DNA of 64,000 nucleotides. Origin: an uncultured Lachnospiraceae bacterium (GTDB lineage: Bacteria > Bacillota > Clostridia > Lachnospirales > Lachnospiraceae). The stretch's first letter is position 1. The number at the start of each line of letters is the position of its first letter. Of the stretch, positions 17,323 through 26,969 are shown in pieces. The position numbers were made by a program, and so were the translations under genes. The stretch spans positions 62,001 to 126,000 of the forward strand of contig CAJUBP010000002.1 of assembly GCA_910584585.1 (NCBI GenBank). The letters run 5' to 3'. Under the pieces are notes generated by a model. The model ran no database searches. It was not told the DNA's origin and saw only the letters and a list, made by a program, of their open reading frames with translations.

Positions 17323-18341
17323 TGTTAAATGCAGTGTATCGCTTAGTGGCGCCAAGAAGATTTGAAGTGGAATTTACAGAAATAGAATTGCAAAATGTCA
17401 TCGTTCGGCCTACCCACCTGTCTATCTGCCGGGCTGATCAGAGATATTACCAGGGCACCCGCCCGGCAGAAGTTCTGGCCAGGAAACTGCCCATGGCGCT
17501 GATTCATGAGGGCATCGGCCAGGTGGTCTATGATGAGACCGGAGAGTATCAGACGGGTCAGCAGGTGGTGATGATTCCCAATACGCCCACAGAGCCGGAT
17601 GCTGTCATTGCGGAGAATTATCTGCGCAGCAGCAAGTTCCGGGCCAGCGGGTTTGACGGATTTATGCAGGATTATGTGGAACTGGGACGGGACAGGCTGG
17701 TGTGCCTGCCGAAAGATATTGATTTGCGGGTAGCGGCTTTTACCGAACTGATTACCGTGAGCGTCCATGCCATCCGCAGATTTGACCGGATCGCCCATGA
17801 GAGACGCAGGAAAATAGGCATTTGGGGAGACGGCAACCTTGGGTATATCACAGCCCTTTTGTTCCACACCATGTTTCCTGATGTGAAGCTGTCGATTTTC
17901 GGCGTAGATGAAAATAAACTGGCAGATTTTGCTTTTGCGGAAGAAACATTTCTGGTCAAGGATATTCCGGAAGAACTGGAAGTGGACCATGCCTTTGAAT
18001 GCGTAGGCGGAAACGGCGCTCAGATGGCCATTGACCAGATGATTGACCACATTGCGCCGGAAGGAACCATGGCGCTTCTGGGAGTATCCGAGAATCATGT
18101 GCCCATCAATACCAGAATGGTGTTGGAAAAGGGGCTGCGGCTGTTTGGCAGCAGCAGAAGCGGCCGGGAAGATTTTGAACGGACAGTGTCGCTGTTCGCC
18201 CAAAATCCGGAACTGGTGGGCAATCTGCAGAACCTTATCGGCAGTGTCATAGAGGTCGCTTCCATTTCTGATATGAAAGAAGCCTTTGAAACGGATATCC
18301 GCAGGGCTTTCGGAAAGACTGTAATGATTTGGAAAAATTAG
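17322..18341 (+). CDS. tarJ: Ribulose-5-phosphate reductase (TarJ-type)
   Basis: 339 residues of the medium-chain alcohol dehydrogenase superfamily. It has the N-terminal catalytic-domain pattern (THLSICRADQRYYQG) and a Rossmann stretch IGIWGDGNLGYITALL at about 165-180. TarJ reduces D-ribulose 5-phosphate to D-ribitol 5-phosphate with NADPH, the substrate of TarI. The ATG shares a base with the TAA of tarI, so the pair is translationally coupled. The partner and position decide the assignment over other dehydrogenases. Confidence 0.88.
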   Translation: MLNAVYRLVAPRRFEVEFTEIELQNVIVRPTHLSICRADQRYYQGTRPAEVLARKLPMALIHEGIGQVVYDETGEYQTGQQVVMIPNTPTEPDAVIAENYLRSSKFRASGFDGFMQDYVELGRDRLVCLPKDIDLRVAAFTELITVSVHAIRRFDRIAHERRRKIGIWGDGNLGYITALLFHTMFPDVKLSIFGVDENKLADFAFAEETFLVKDIPEELEVDHAFECVGGNGAQMAIDQMIDHIAPEGTMALLGVSENHVPINTRMVLEKGLRLFGSSRSGREDFERTVSLFAQNPELVGNLQNLIGSVIEVASISDMKEAFETDIRRAFGKTVMIWKN

Positions 18342-18360
18342 CGGATAGCAGCAAGCATGA

Positions 18361-19599
18361 ATGAGAGACAGCATCAAGTATGATGAACGAAATAGTGTGG
18401 AAAGCATGGGTAAAACAGCGGGTATTAAGAATATCATTCGGGGAAGCGTTAAATTTTTTGTCTATAAGATCCTTTTTCCGGGGGTGTACGCCCTTGGCGC
18501 GCTGCGCAGAATAAAAAAGGGAAAGACAGTATTTGCGGAGCTTCACGGCAGGACTTTAAGCGATAATTTCCGGCTTTTAAAAGAAGAGGCAGAGAAACAG
18601 GCAGGATTTCAGATCCGGGAATACTATCTGGATTTTCAAAAAGATTCCCTGTCCTATTACCGCAGATGTCTGGGCCTTCTGTGGGAGGCGTCAGACGCCC
18701 GGTATATTTTTCTCAATGATTCCTGCAATGTGCTGGGGGCTTTTCGGATGAGGAAGGGCAGCCAAATGATTCAGACCTGGCATGCCTGCGGGGCATTTAA
18801 AAAGTGGGGGTTCAGCTCCGCCGATCAGGAGTACGGCGAGAGCCGGGAAGAACTTATGAAGTACCCGTATCACAGGAATTATACCCTGGTTACCGTCAGC
18901 AGCCCGGAAGTGATTTGGGCCTACCGGGAGGCTTTTCAAGCGCCGGATTCTGTCGTTCAGGCATTGGGCGTCAGCCGGACGGATCTTTATTTCCGGGAAT
19001 CTTTCCGCCAGTCGGCAAAGAAGAAATATGCCAGTCAGGTTCCTCAGGGAAAAGGGAAGAAATGCATCTTGTACGCACCCACCTTCCGGGGGGCCGGCGG
19101 GACGGCAGACAGCCCGAAAATCCTGGATTATGGGTATCTGAAGCAAAAATTGGGGCAGGATTATATTATCATAGAAAAACGCCATCCTTTTGTGAAAGAA
19201 TCTTTGAAACCAGAAGTGACATGGCAGGATTTTGCCATCGGAGACTGTCAGATGGAAATTGCGGAGCTGCTCTGCATCGCGGATATTTGCGTGACAGATT
19301 ATTCCTCTGTGATATTTGAATATTCCCTGATGGAGCGGCCCATGATTTTTCTGGCCTATGATCTGGAAGAATATTTTGATAACCGGGGATTTTATTACGA
19401 CTATCGGGAATTTGTGCCGGGACCGATAGTAAAAAGCAGCGAAGAGCTTGTCGCGGCAGTCAGGAAGATTGAGGAACAGCCCAAAGAGGCCACAGAGAGA
19501 ATCTCCGGATTCCGGCGGAAATTTATGTCTTCCTGTGACGGACATGCCACAGAGAGAATCTGGCGGGAAGTTATGAAATATGGAGAGCCAGGTAAGTGA
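18361..19599 (+). CDS. TagF-family glycerol/ribitol-phosphate transferase 1
   Basis: 412 residues of the CDP-glycerol:poly(glycerophosphate) glycerophosphotransferase family. Visible family motifs in order: WHACGAFKKWGF, YAPTFRG, EKRHPF, TDYSSVIFEYS and the C-terminal CDGHATERI. The enzymes add alditol phosphate units to a lipid-linked chain at the inner membrane face. Following tarI and tarJ directly, it may be a primase or polymerase for ribitol phosphate; the family does not separate ribitol from glycerol by eye. ATG 18361 has no strong ribosome binding site; ATG 18406 is an in-frame alternative. Confidence 0.88.
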   Translation: MRDSIKYDERNSVESMGKTAGIKNIIRGSVKFFVYKILFPGVYALGALRRIKKGKTVFAELHGRTLSDNFRLLKEEAEKQAGFQIREYYLDFQKDSLSYYRRCLGLLWEASDARYIFLNDSCNVLGAFRMRKGSQMIQTWHACGAFKKWGFSSADQEYGESREELMKYPYHRNYTLVTVSSPEVIWAYREAFQAPDSVVQALGVSRTDLYFRESFRQSAKKKYASQVPQGKGKKCILYAPTFRGAGGTADSPKILDYGYLKQKLGQDYIIIEKRHPFVKESLKPEVTWQDFAIGDCQMEIAELLCIADICVTDYSSVIFEYSLMERPMIFLAYDLEEYFDNRGFYYDYREFVPGPIVKSSEELVAAVRKIEEQPKEATERISGFRRKFMSSCDGHATERIWREVMKYGEPGK

Positions 19600-19735
19600 T
19601 AGTTTTTGGCAGGCGAATTGAAAATCAGGCAGGTGACAGTCTTTGGCAGGCGGACTGAAAATCAGCCAGGGCTATGAAAATAGAGAATCAGGCAGGTAAC
19701 AGGCTATGGGAAGTAAACTGAAAATCAGACAGGCA
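19595..19735 (+). repeat. Diverged repeats that include the next gene's start
   Basis: A unit of about 37 bases with GTGATAGTTTTTGGCAGGCG and then CTGAAAATCAGGCAG occurs at about 19595, 19632 and 19697. In the last copy it contains ATG 19706 and the first codons of the next gene (GGAAGTAAACTGAAAATCAG). The gap therefore seems to hold decayed duplicates of that start region. Confidence 0.6.
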
Positions 19736-20839
19736 TTGAAAGAGTGCCTGAGAAAATTCATATTGCCCGTGGTATATCGTCTCTGCTGCCTCCGGTATCC
19801 CAAAACGGATCCCAGGCTTGCGGTATTTGCCGACGCCCATCACCGGGAATTTCCGGAGGATATGCGGCTCTTGAAAGAGGAAATGCAGCGGCGGGGGTAC
19901 AGGATTGAGGAATTGGTGCACGATTTTTCAGAAATCAGTTTCGGGAAAAGCGTAAAAGCCATGTGTTCCTTTCTGAAATATTATGCCCAGGCAGGGCTGG
20001 TGGTGCTCTGTGATTACTACCTTCCTGTGATTTCCGTAAAAAAGAGGAAAGAAACAAAAGTAATTCAGCTCTGGCATGCCTGCGGCGCCTACAAGAAATT
20101 CGGATATGACGCCAGAGATGATTTGCTGTCCGCCAAAGATCAGAATATGTTTTGCAATTTTGATCTGGTTTCTGTCAGCTCCGAACATTGCAGAAAAATA
20201 TATGCGGATGCTTTCCATCTTCCGCTGGAAAAGGTGCAGGCGTTAGGAGTCAGCCGCACGGACCGGTATTTTTCAGAACAATTTATGGAAGACTGCAGGA
20301 GCCGTTTTTTCAGAGAATATCCGGAGGCGGCCGGGAAGAAAATCATTCTTTGGGCGCCTACGTTCCGCAATAACGCGGCAGAGGGCACGCTGTTCGGCGC
20401 TGAGGCCATAGACCGTCTCAGTGAAAAGCTATCCGGGGAATGGTATATTGTAAGGAAGGTCCATCCCCACCTGGCAAATAAGTACGTCCTTGCGGGCAGC
20501 TGCCAGATTCCTACGGAACAGCTCTATGGGGCTGCCGATTTGCTGATTACCGATTATTCTTCGGTAATTTTTGACTTTGCGCTGACAAGAAAACCGATTC
20601 TGATTTATGCGCCGGATCGGATTTTGTATGAACAAAAACGGGGCTTTTATCTGAGGCTGGAGGAGCTTCCGGCACAGGTGGTCACAGAGGAAGCGGAACT
20701 CTTAGCAGTACTGGAGCAGGGGGAATATCATACGGTGACTGAGAAGTATGAGAGATTTATAGAAGAACAGCTGCAGATGTGTGACGGACACGCCACGGGC
20801 CGGATTGCGGATTATATTGCGGGTATGCAGAAGAAATAA
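19706..20839 (+). CDS. TagF-family glycerol/ribitol-phosphate transferase 2
   Basis: 377 residues with all family motifs: LWHACGAYKKFGY, WAPTFRN, KVHPH, TDYSSVIFDFAL and CDGHATGRI. It is a compact, complete catalytic unit like TarF/TarL cores. The start lies within a diverged repeat, and the ribosome binding site is weak. It sits between two other TagF-family genes; division of labour (priming versus polymerisation, or different alditols) is likely but unproven. Confidence 0.88.
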   Translation: MGSKLKIRQALKECLRKFILPVVYRLCCLRYPKTDPRLAVFADAHHREFPEDMRLLKEEMQRRGYRIEELVHDFSEISFGKSVKAMCSFLKYYAQAGLVVLCDYYLPVISVKKRKETKVIQLWHACGAYKKFGYDARDDLLSAKDQNMFCNFDLVSVSSEHCRKIYADAFHLPLEKVQALGVSRTDRYFSEQFMEDCRSRFFREYPEAAGKKIILWAPTFRNNAAEGTLFGAEAIDRLSEKLSGEWYIVRKVHPHLANKYVLAGSCQIPTEQLYGAADLLITDYSSVIFDFALTRKPILIYAPDRILYEQKRGFYLRLEELPAQVVTEEAELLAVLEQGEYHTVTEKYERFIEEQLQMCDGHATGRIADYIAGMQKK

Positions 20840-20870
20840 CAGGCGCGGCGCCCAAATGGAGGTAAAGAAA

Positions 20871-23800
20871 ATGTCAAAGGATGTAAAGAAGAAACCGGGC
20901 AGGATTCCCGCTCTTTCCATGATGAAAAAGATGAAATCGGGAACCCTGGAGGCAGAGGATCTGGAGTCCTTTCCGAAAAACAACAGATGGGCTTTTAATG
21001 CAGGCAAGACTTTTGCGGGAAATCCCAAATATCTGTTTATCTATATCAATAAATACCGGAAAGATATTGACGCCTATTGGCTGTGCGACAGTGAGGAAAC
21101 GGTGGAATATATCCGGAAGCTGGGCTATAAGGCCTACACGTTTGTAGACGGGGAAGCGCACCGGCTGGAAGCCCAGACCGGCGTTTATGTCGTGGAGCAG
21201 GTGAAGGAGAATATTCCGGAGCGGATGGCAGAGGTGAAGTATCTGAACCTTTATCATGGCGTGGGGTGCAAGTCTATCGAGCGACGGGCGCATACCGGAT
21301 TTTTGACGGAACGGGTGGCAGGAAAATATATTCGGTATAACCAGTTTTATTATGACAGGCAGTTGTTCCTTGTGACATCTCCTCTGATGGAAAAGCATTT
21401 TATTTATCAGTGCGGACTGCGGGAAGACAGGGTGATCCGCGGAGGATATCCCAGGTGCATGTATCAGAAATACTTTGAGAAAGTAACTACCTTCAACCAC
21501 AATATACGGGCCAGGAAAGGACTGGGGGCGGACGCCAGGATTGCGGCTTATGCTCCTACTTACCGGGATGATGTCCCCCAGGGGTTTATGAGCCTTGCCA
21601 TACCCGATATGGAGCGTCTGATTCAGAAGCTGGAAGAAAAAAATATGCTGATGATTTTCAAGATGCATCCGCTGATTGAAGAAGATTATGAGTATCTGAA
21701 GCTGAAAGAAAAATACCAGGATCATCCCAGACTTCTGTTTTGGAATAATCAGGAAGACTTCTATGAAATATTTGACGATATTGAAGTTGGAATTATAGAT
21801 TATTCCTCTATTTTTTATGATATGCTGGCGGGCGGGACCAAATATTTCATCCGGTACTTTTTTGCGGAATCTTCCCGGGATATGGTGTATGATTTGGAGG
21901 AAATGACCTGCGGAAAAATGTGCAGGAATTTTGAGTCTCTGTTAGAAGCGTTGGATTCCTACGAAGAAGACGACAAAAAAGACAGAGAGAGAATCGAAAA
22001 ATTATTCTGGGAATATGACCATAAAGGTTCTATGGATGAAATTATCAACGCCGCTCTGGAATTTGAGCCAAAGCCGGAGCCTCTGCCTGTTTTGTATACC
22101 TTTGATATTTTTGACACTTTAATTTCCAGAAAAGTTTTGGAGCCGGAAGGGATTTTTTATCAGGTCAAAGAGAGAATGGAAGCCTCTGAATTGGAGTTTC
22201 CATCCTTTTTCATGCAGAATTATCCCCAGAAAAGGCAGGAGGCAGAGGAAAATGTCCGGGAATGGTACCGTAAGACACTGGAACTTCGGCCGGACGCCAG
22301 AAGGGAGATTTACTTTGAAGAAATCTTTGAGCGGATGGCAAAGGTGTATCACCTGACAGAAGAACAGGCAAAGGCTCTGGCGCAGTGGGAACTGGAAGCA
22401 GAGTATGAGAGCAGCATCCCTATTCCGAGAGCGGTTTCCTATGTAAAAGATCTTGTGAGGAAAGGGGAAACGGTCTGCCTGATCAGTGATATGTACCTGA
22501 GCCGGGAATTTATACAGAAGCTCCTTGCAAAAGCAGATCCGGTCCTTGGAGAACTTCCGTTGTTTTTGTCCAGTGAGCACGGCGTGCAGAAGAGCACGGG
22601 GCTTTTGTATCTGGAAGTATACAAAAGTTTTGAACCTTATATGTTCGGCGCGTGGATTCACCATGGCGATAACCGGAAGGCAGACGGGACCTTTGCAAAG
22701 AAGTTAAATATCTCAACAGTGCTTCGGGAGCGTCCGGAATTTAATGAATATGAATGGAAGATTGCGGCTGAGATTGGAACCGGCGATGCTTTTAAGACAG
22801 CAGCGCTCTTGGCAAGGTTCCGGGAAAACAACGGGAAACGGAAAGATTATTATGCTTACGGGCATATTTCCATGTATTTCATTCCCTATATCAGCTGGGT
22901 ACTGCAGCATGCCGCGGAACATGGGACACAATGCCTTTATTTTATTTCACGGGACGGGTATCAGCTGAAGCGGATTGCAGACAGAATCATAGAGAAGAGG
23001 AATCTGCCCATTCGGACCAGGTATCTCTATGGTTCCAGAAGGGCATGGCGGATTCCGTCCTTGATTACAGAACTGGATAAGGAATTTTTCTCAAAATTCG
23101 GCAATTTTGTAAATGTAAAATCCTATGATAAGATGCTGAATGCTCTTAATATGGAAGAAAAAGACTTTCAGAGGATTTTCCCCGACTTGGCCTATTTGAA
23201 AGAAGCAGGCGAGATCACAAAAGAAATCCGGGAATCTTTGATCATCACATTTTCCAATTCAGAGCCTTACCGGCAGTTCATCCTGGATAAGTCGGCCAGA
23301 GATCGGGGAATTGTGCTGGATTATCTTCGGCAGGAAATTAATTTCGAAGAGAAATTTTCTTTTGTGGAATATTGGGGCAGGGGCTATACCCAGGACTGCG
23401 CTGCCCGCCTGCTGGAAGAGGCCTGCGGATATAAATGTTCGGTTCCTTTTTATTATATGAGAAGCATTTACAGCAGTGAAGAGAACCGGATCCGGTATAA
23501 CTTTACTACAGCGTCCAATTCCCTGATATTTGTGGAGGCGATTTTTGCCAATATTCCATATAAAAGCGTCGAGCAGTATCAGCGGGGAGAAGACGGAACC
23601 ATTTTGCCGGTGCTTGAACCGGCGGATTGCGATCTGGATCTGTTTCATGCCATGGAACATCGGCTTTTGCAATTTGTGGATGATTTTTACGGCCTGGAGC
23701 TGGAAGATAGGGAAAATCTGGAGAAAATGCTGCAGAAGATTTCTGTGGAATACTTTGAAGAACATCAGGAGGATGAGGTATTCACTGCCTGCCTTGCCCC

Positions 23801-25178
23801 GCTGATGGATTCTTATACGATGTATGACGCCAAAAGAGAATATGCCCCGGCTTTTACGGAGGAGATGGCGGACGGGCTAATCCGGGAAAATCCCAAGTCG
23901 GATTACACCAGTTCTCTGGAAATGAGCCTTGCAAGATCTGAGAAACGGCTGGCGGACAAGGTGCGGTACATTGTGGAGGATGTGCCGGAGCTTCGGCGGG
24001 AGGGAGATAAGAAGACGGCAAAGATTCTCGCCAAGAAAGAAGAAAACCTGCTGGCTCCCTATAAAATGCAGCGGCATAAATGGAAATCCCTGTATTTTCA
24101 GGCAACCTACTTAAAGCACGCCGTACATCCCATAGAGAAAGGGAAAGTGATTATCTTTACCAACGATTCTCCTGCGGATCGGGATGAATACTGGAGCCTG
24201 GAACAGGAACTGAAAAAACTGGGGAACATGAGGATTCTCAGGTATAAGAAAAGCGCTTTCTATGGAAAAGTCATCAAAGAAATGGCCACGGCGGAGTATA
24301 TTTTCATCAACCGCCATATTGAATTGATGAGCCTTTTAAAATTCCGCAAAGGCACCTATGTGGTTCAATTGGGGGAATATGCGTTTTCCCTGGACTGTTT
24401 CGGAAAAGGCATGCATTTTCCGGGATATCTGAAAGATTCCAAGGACTGGAATGACAGATTGATGCGAAATGACTACGATTTAATCTGCGCTGCTTCAGAG
24501 ACTATGAAAAAGATTTATGAGATTTCTTTTGCTGTAAAAAGCAAGGGAGCGGTTCAGGCAGTGGGAAGCTGCTGTACGGATATTTATTTTTCAGAACAAT
24601 TCCGGGAGGAAGCCAGAAAAAGCCTGGAGGATCTGTTTCCAGCAGCCCAAGGTAAGAAAATTATTGTGTATCTGCCCCAGTACCGGCATCGGGTGAAGGG
24701 ATGCCGGGTGCTGGAATTTCTGGATATCCGCAAGCTTCACAAGGCTCTGGGCGATGAATATGTGATGGTGGCAGATTACCGGGTGCCCTTGGGAATGGAC
24801 AGTTATCTCATGTCAGATGATTTGCGGGAGTTTTTCTGTGACGTTACCAATGAGATGAGTATCCGGCGGCTGATTGCGGCGGGGGACGTCTTCGTGGGAG
24901 ATTACAGGAATACGTTTTTTGAATCATTTTTGCGGAGAAAACCGGTGTTTCTTACCGCTGATGACTATGAGGAATACACCAGAGAGCGTGATTATAACTT
25001 TGCCTATGAAGAGATTCTGTCGGCTCCTGTGATTGGAGACGCGGAGGATCTGATTTGGCAGCTTCAGCATCTGGAAGCATATGATTACAGGCATCTGGAG
25101 CAGTTCTGTGAGAGATACTTTAGCGCCTGTGACGGCCATGCAGCCAAACGGGTGTTGGAATGGAAAGGGAAGCAATAA
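20871..25178 (+). CDS. Giant TagF-HAD-TagF fusion
   Basis: About 1435 residues. Part 1 (about 60-400) is a TagF-like transferase with H129 (YHGVG), APTYRDD, KMHPL and D310-YSS. Part 2 (from about 408) is a HAD-like hydrolase: DIFDTL at 412, SDMYL and HHGDNRKADG, followed by a long all-new region to about 1000. Part 3 (about 1090-1430) looks TagF-like by order and ends in CDGHA, but lacks the active-site motifs: QLGEYAFS at about 1166 replaces LWHACGA, and DYRN at about 1344 replaces DYSS. It therefore looks like a non-catalytic copy. ATG 20871 is chosen since GGAGGT lies seven bases upstream; ATG 20856 and a start overlapping the preceding gene are alternatives. The exact reaction is unknown. 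Confidence 0.82.
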   Translation: MSKDVKKKPGRIPALSMMKKMKSGTLEAEDLESFPKNNRWAFNAGKTFAGNPKYLFIYINKYRKDIDAYWLCDSEETVEYIRKLGYKAYTFVDGEAHRLEAQTGVYVVEQVKENIPERMAEVKYLNLYHGVGCKSIERRAHTGFLTERVAGKYIRYNQFYYDRQLFLVTSPLMEKHFIYQCGLREDRVIRGGYPRCMYQKYFEKVTTFNHNIRARKGLGADARIAAYAPTYRDDVPQGFMSLAIPDMERLIQKLEEKNMLMIFKMHPLIEEDYEYLKLKEKYQDHPRLLFWNNQEDFYEIFDDIEVGIIDYSSIFYDMLAGGTKYFIRYFFAESSRDMVYDLEEMTCGKMCRNFESLLEALDSYEEDDKKDRERIEKLFWEYDHKGSMDEIINAALEFEPKPEPLPVLYTFDIFDTLISRKVLEPEGIFYQVKERMEASELEFPSFFMQNYPQKRQEAEENVREWYRKTLELRPDARREIYFEEIFERMAKVYHLTEEQAKALAQWELEAEYESSIPIPRAVSYVKDLVRKGETVCLISDMYLSREFIQKLLAKADPVLGELPLFLSSEHGVQKSTGLLYLEVYKSFEPYMFGAWIHHGDNRKADGTFAKKLNISTVLRERPEFNEYEWKIAAEIGTGDAFKTAALLARFRENNGKRKDYYAYGHISMYFIPYISWVLQHAAEHGTQCLYFISRDGYQLKRIADRIIEKRNLPIRTRYLYGSRRAWRIPSLITELDKEFFSKFGNFVNVKSYDKMLNALNMEEKDFQRIFPDLAYLKEAGEITKEIRESLIITFSNSEPYRQFILDKSARDRGIVLDYLRQEINFEEKFSFVEYWGRGYTQDCAARLLEEACGYKCSVPFYYMRSIYSSEENRIRYNFTTASNSLIFVEAIFANIPYKSVEQYQRGEDGTILPVLEPADCDLDLFHAMEHRLLQFVDDFYGLELEDRENLEKMLQKISVEYFEEHQEDEVFTACLAPLMDSYTMYDAKREYAPAFTEEMADGLIRENPKSDYTSSLEMSLARSEKRLADKVRYIVEDVPELRREGDKKTAKILAKKEENLLAPYKMQRHKWKSLYFQATYLKHAVHPIEKGKVIIFTNDSPADRDEYWSLEQELKKLGNMRILRYKKSAFYGKVIKEMATAEYIFINRHIELMSLLKFRKGTYVVQLGEYAFSLDCFGKGMHFPGYLKDSKDWNDRLMRNDYDLICAASETMKKIYEISFAVKSKGAVQAVGSCCTDIYFSEQFREEARKSLEDLFPAAQGKKIIVYLPQYRHRVKGCRVLEFLDIRKLHKALGDEYVMVADYRVPLGMDSYLMSDDLREFFCDVTNEMSIRRLIAAGDVFVGDYRNTFFESFLRRKPVFLTADDYEEYTRERDYNFAYEEILSAPVIGDAEDLIWQLQHLEAYDYRHLEQFCERYFSACDGHAAKRVLEWKGKQ

Positions 25179-25181
25179 TAT

Positions 25182-26948
25182 ATGGAATGGAAATTTAGGT
25201 TAGAAGAGGCAAGGATCGAGGATTATATGCTGGTTCTGGGCGTGGCGGCGGAAGGACCTTACGATGTGAAAGTGCGGTCGCCCAAAGTGGTGGCAGTGCT
25301 GAGAAAAACCGGCGATAACCGCAGGTTTCCCATCATCGTGAATTCATATTTTCCGCTGGAGGATATGGACGCCTGTATGGTATACGCGGAATATCCTGTG
25401 AATATAAAGAATATATTTGTGGGCAAAACCAGGGAAGATATTGCGATATCCTTTGATTTTATCTATGGGGATACGCATATCTGCAATATTCCCCTGGAAC
25501 TGTCCCGCACGCCGGAGTCGTTAGAAGCCCAGGGGCTGTCTTTCCGAACAGAGACGTCGGAGCTGATTCTTCGGGGCAAGGGAAATGATCACGCGTATTT
25601 GCAAAAAGCATGGAGCGTCTGCCAGGCCATTGTTGGGCCGGTGCATCAGATCCTGACCCATGTGCTGGCCGTGCTGCTGCTGCCCTGGTTTTTCCTGGAT
25701 GCGGTGGCTTCGATTCTGTTTGATGTCAGTAAGACCTATCCCCGGAATGTGGGAAGCCCCCTGCGCCGTTTTTTTGCCCACATCAGCTGGTATCACTCCA
25801 GATTCTGTAAATATGAATTCGGATTGACCGGGATTAAGATGGGATTTGTGAAATTCTTTTTTTTGCTGGGGCATTTGCTGCCTGTGAAAAAGAACCAGGT
25901 GTTTTTCTTATCCAGCCGCCGGGGGGATATGACAGGAAATTTCTCCTTTCTGTATGATAAAATGAAAGAGGAGCCCCGGGCGGATATGAAATGGGTGTTG
26001 GAACCCAAAGAGATTGCGGCCATGCCTTTAAAGAGCATGATGAGAATCGGCTATTATGCAGCCACATCCAGGGTGATTCTCATTGACGACTACACGCCGG
26101 CGATTTCCATGCTGAAGCTGCGGAAGAACACCAAGCTGATCCAGCTCTGGCACGCCTGCGGGGCCTTTAAGACCTTCGGGTTCTCCCGTACCGGCAAGAG
26201 GGGCGGACCCAAACAGGACAGCCTGGATCACAGGGACTACGACTATGCCATTGTGAGCTCTTCGGAAATCCGGCAGTTTTATGCAGAAGGATTTGGGATT
26301 GCCATAGATAAGGTGGTTGCCACCGGGGTTCCCCGTACCGATGTATTTTTTGACGAAACATATAAAAAGGATATTGTGGAAAGGCTGCAGCAGCAGTATC
26401 CTGTGATAAAAGGCAAAAAAGTGATTTTATTTGCGCCCACTTTCCGGGGTTACGGGAAGCAGACAGCAGACTATCCCAAAAGCCAGTTTGATCCGGTGGA
26501 ATTTATGAAACAGCTCCCGAAAGATTACGTGCTGATCATCAAGCACCATCCTTTTGTGAAAATGGAGTATGAGATCGGGGAACAGTGGTGGGATCGGATT
26601 CTGGATCTGTCCGCGGAATCGGAAATCAACGATCTGCTGTTTGTGACGGATCTTCTGATTACCGATTATTCTTCTGTGGTGTTTGAAGCGGCGCTGCTCA
26701 ACATCCCGATGCTGATGTATGCCTTTGATTTGAGACAGTATATTGCGGGCAGAGATTTTTACTATGATTATGAATTTTTCGTGCCGGGCAAAATTGTGGA
26801 AAGCTTTCCTGATTTGGTGGAGGCAGTATGCAAAGAAGACTATGAAGCGGAGAAGCTGGCGCAGTTTCGGACAAGGTTTTTCGATGATTTGGACGGAAAA
26901 TCCACCGAGAGAGTTGTGCAATTAATTTATGGCCTGATTCAGTCTTAG
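25182..26948 (+). CDS. TagF-family transferase with N-terminal extension
   Basis: 588 residues. The C-terminal 380 residues carry the complete family motifs (LWHACGAFKTFGF, APTFRGYG, KHHPF, TDYSSVVFEAAL and a final DGKSTERV). About 200 extra N-terminal residues form a beta-rich region plus a hydrophobic stretch near residues 155-185, a layout known from TagF-type and TagB-type enzymes that sit on the membrane. It follows the giant fusion by three bases. The last transferase of the block, it might be the main polymerase or act on a different acceptor. Confidence 0.85.
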   Translation: MEWKFRLEEARIEDYMLVLGVAAEGPYDVKVRSPKVVAVLRKTGDNRRFPIIVNSYFPLEDMDACMVYAEYPVNIKNIFVGKTREDIAISFDFIYGDTHICNIPLELSRTPESLEAQGLSFRTETSELILRGKGNDHAYLQKAWSVCQAIVGPVHQILTHVLAVLLLPWFFLDAVASILFDVSKTYPRNVGSPLRRFFAHISWYHSRFCKYEFGLTGIKMGFVKFFFLLGHLLPVKKNQVFFLSSRRGDMTGNFSFLYDKMKEEPRADMKWVLEPKEIAAMPLKSMMRIGYYAATSRVILIDDYTPAISMLKLRKNTKLIQLWHACGAFKTFGFSRTGKRGGPKQDSLDHRDYDYAIVSSSEIRQFYAEGFGIAIDKVVATGVPRTDVFFDETYKKDIVERLQQQYPVIKGKKVILFAPTFRGYGKQTADYPKSQFDPVEFMKQLPKDYVLIIKHHPFVKMEYEIGEQWWDRILDLSAESEINDLLFVTDLLITDYSSVVFEAALLNIPMLMYAFDLRQYIAGRDFYYDYEFFVPGKIVESFPDLVEAVCKEDYEAEKLAQFRTRFFDDLDGKSTERVVQLIYGLIQS

Positions 26949-26969
26949 GCCGATGGAGGATATGGAACC

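Noticed and set aside
17343..18437. Minus-strand open frame opposite tarJ
   Set aside because: TarJ is recognisable on the plus strand and is coupled to tarI; the antisense frame has no family features.
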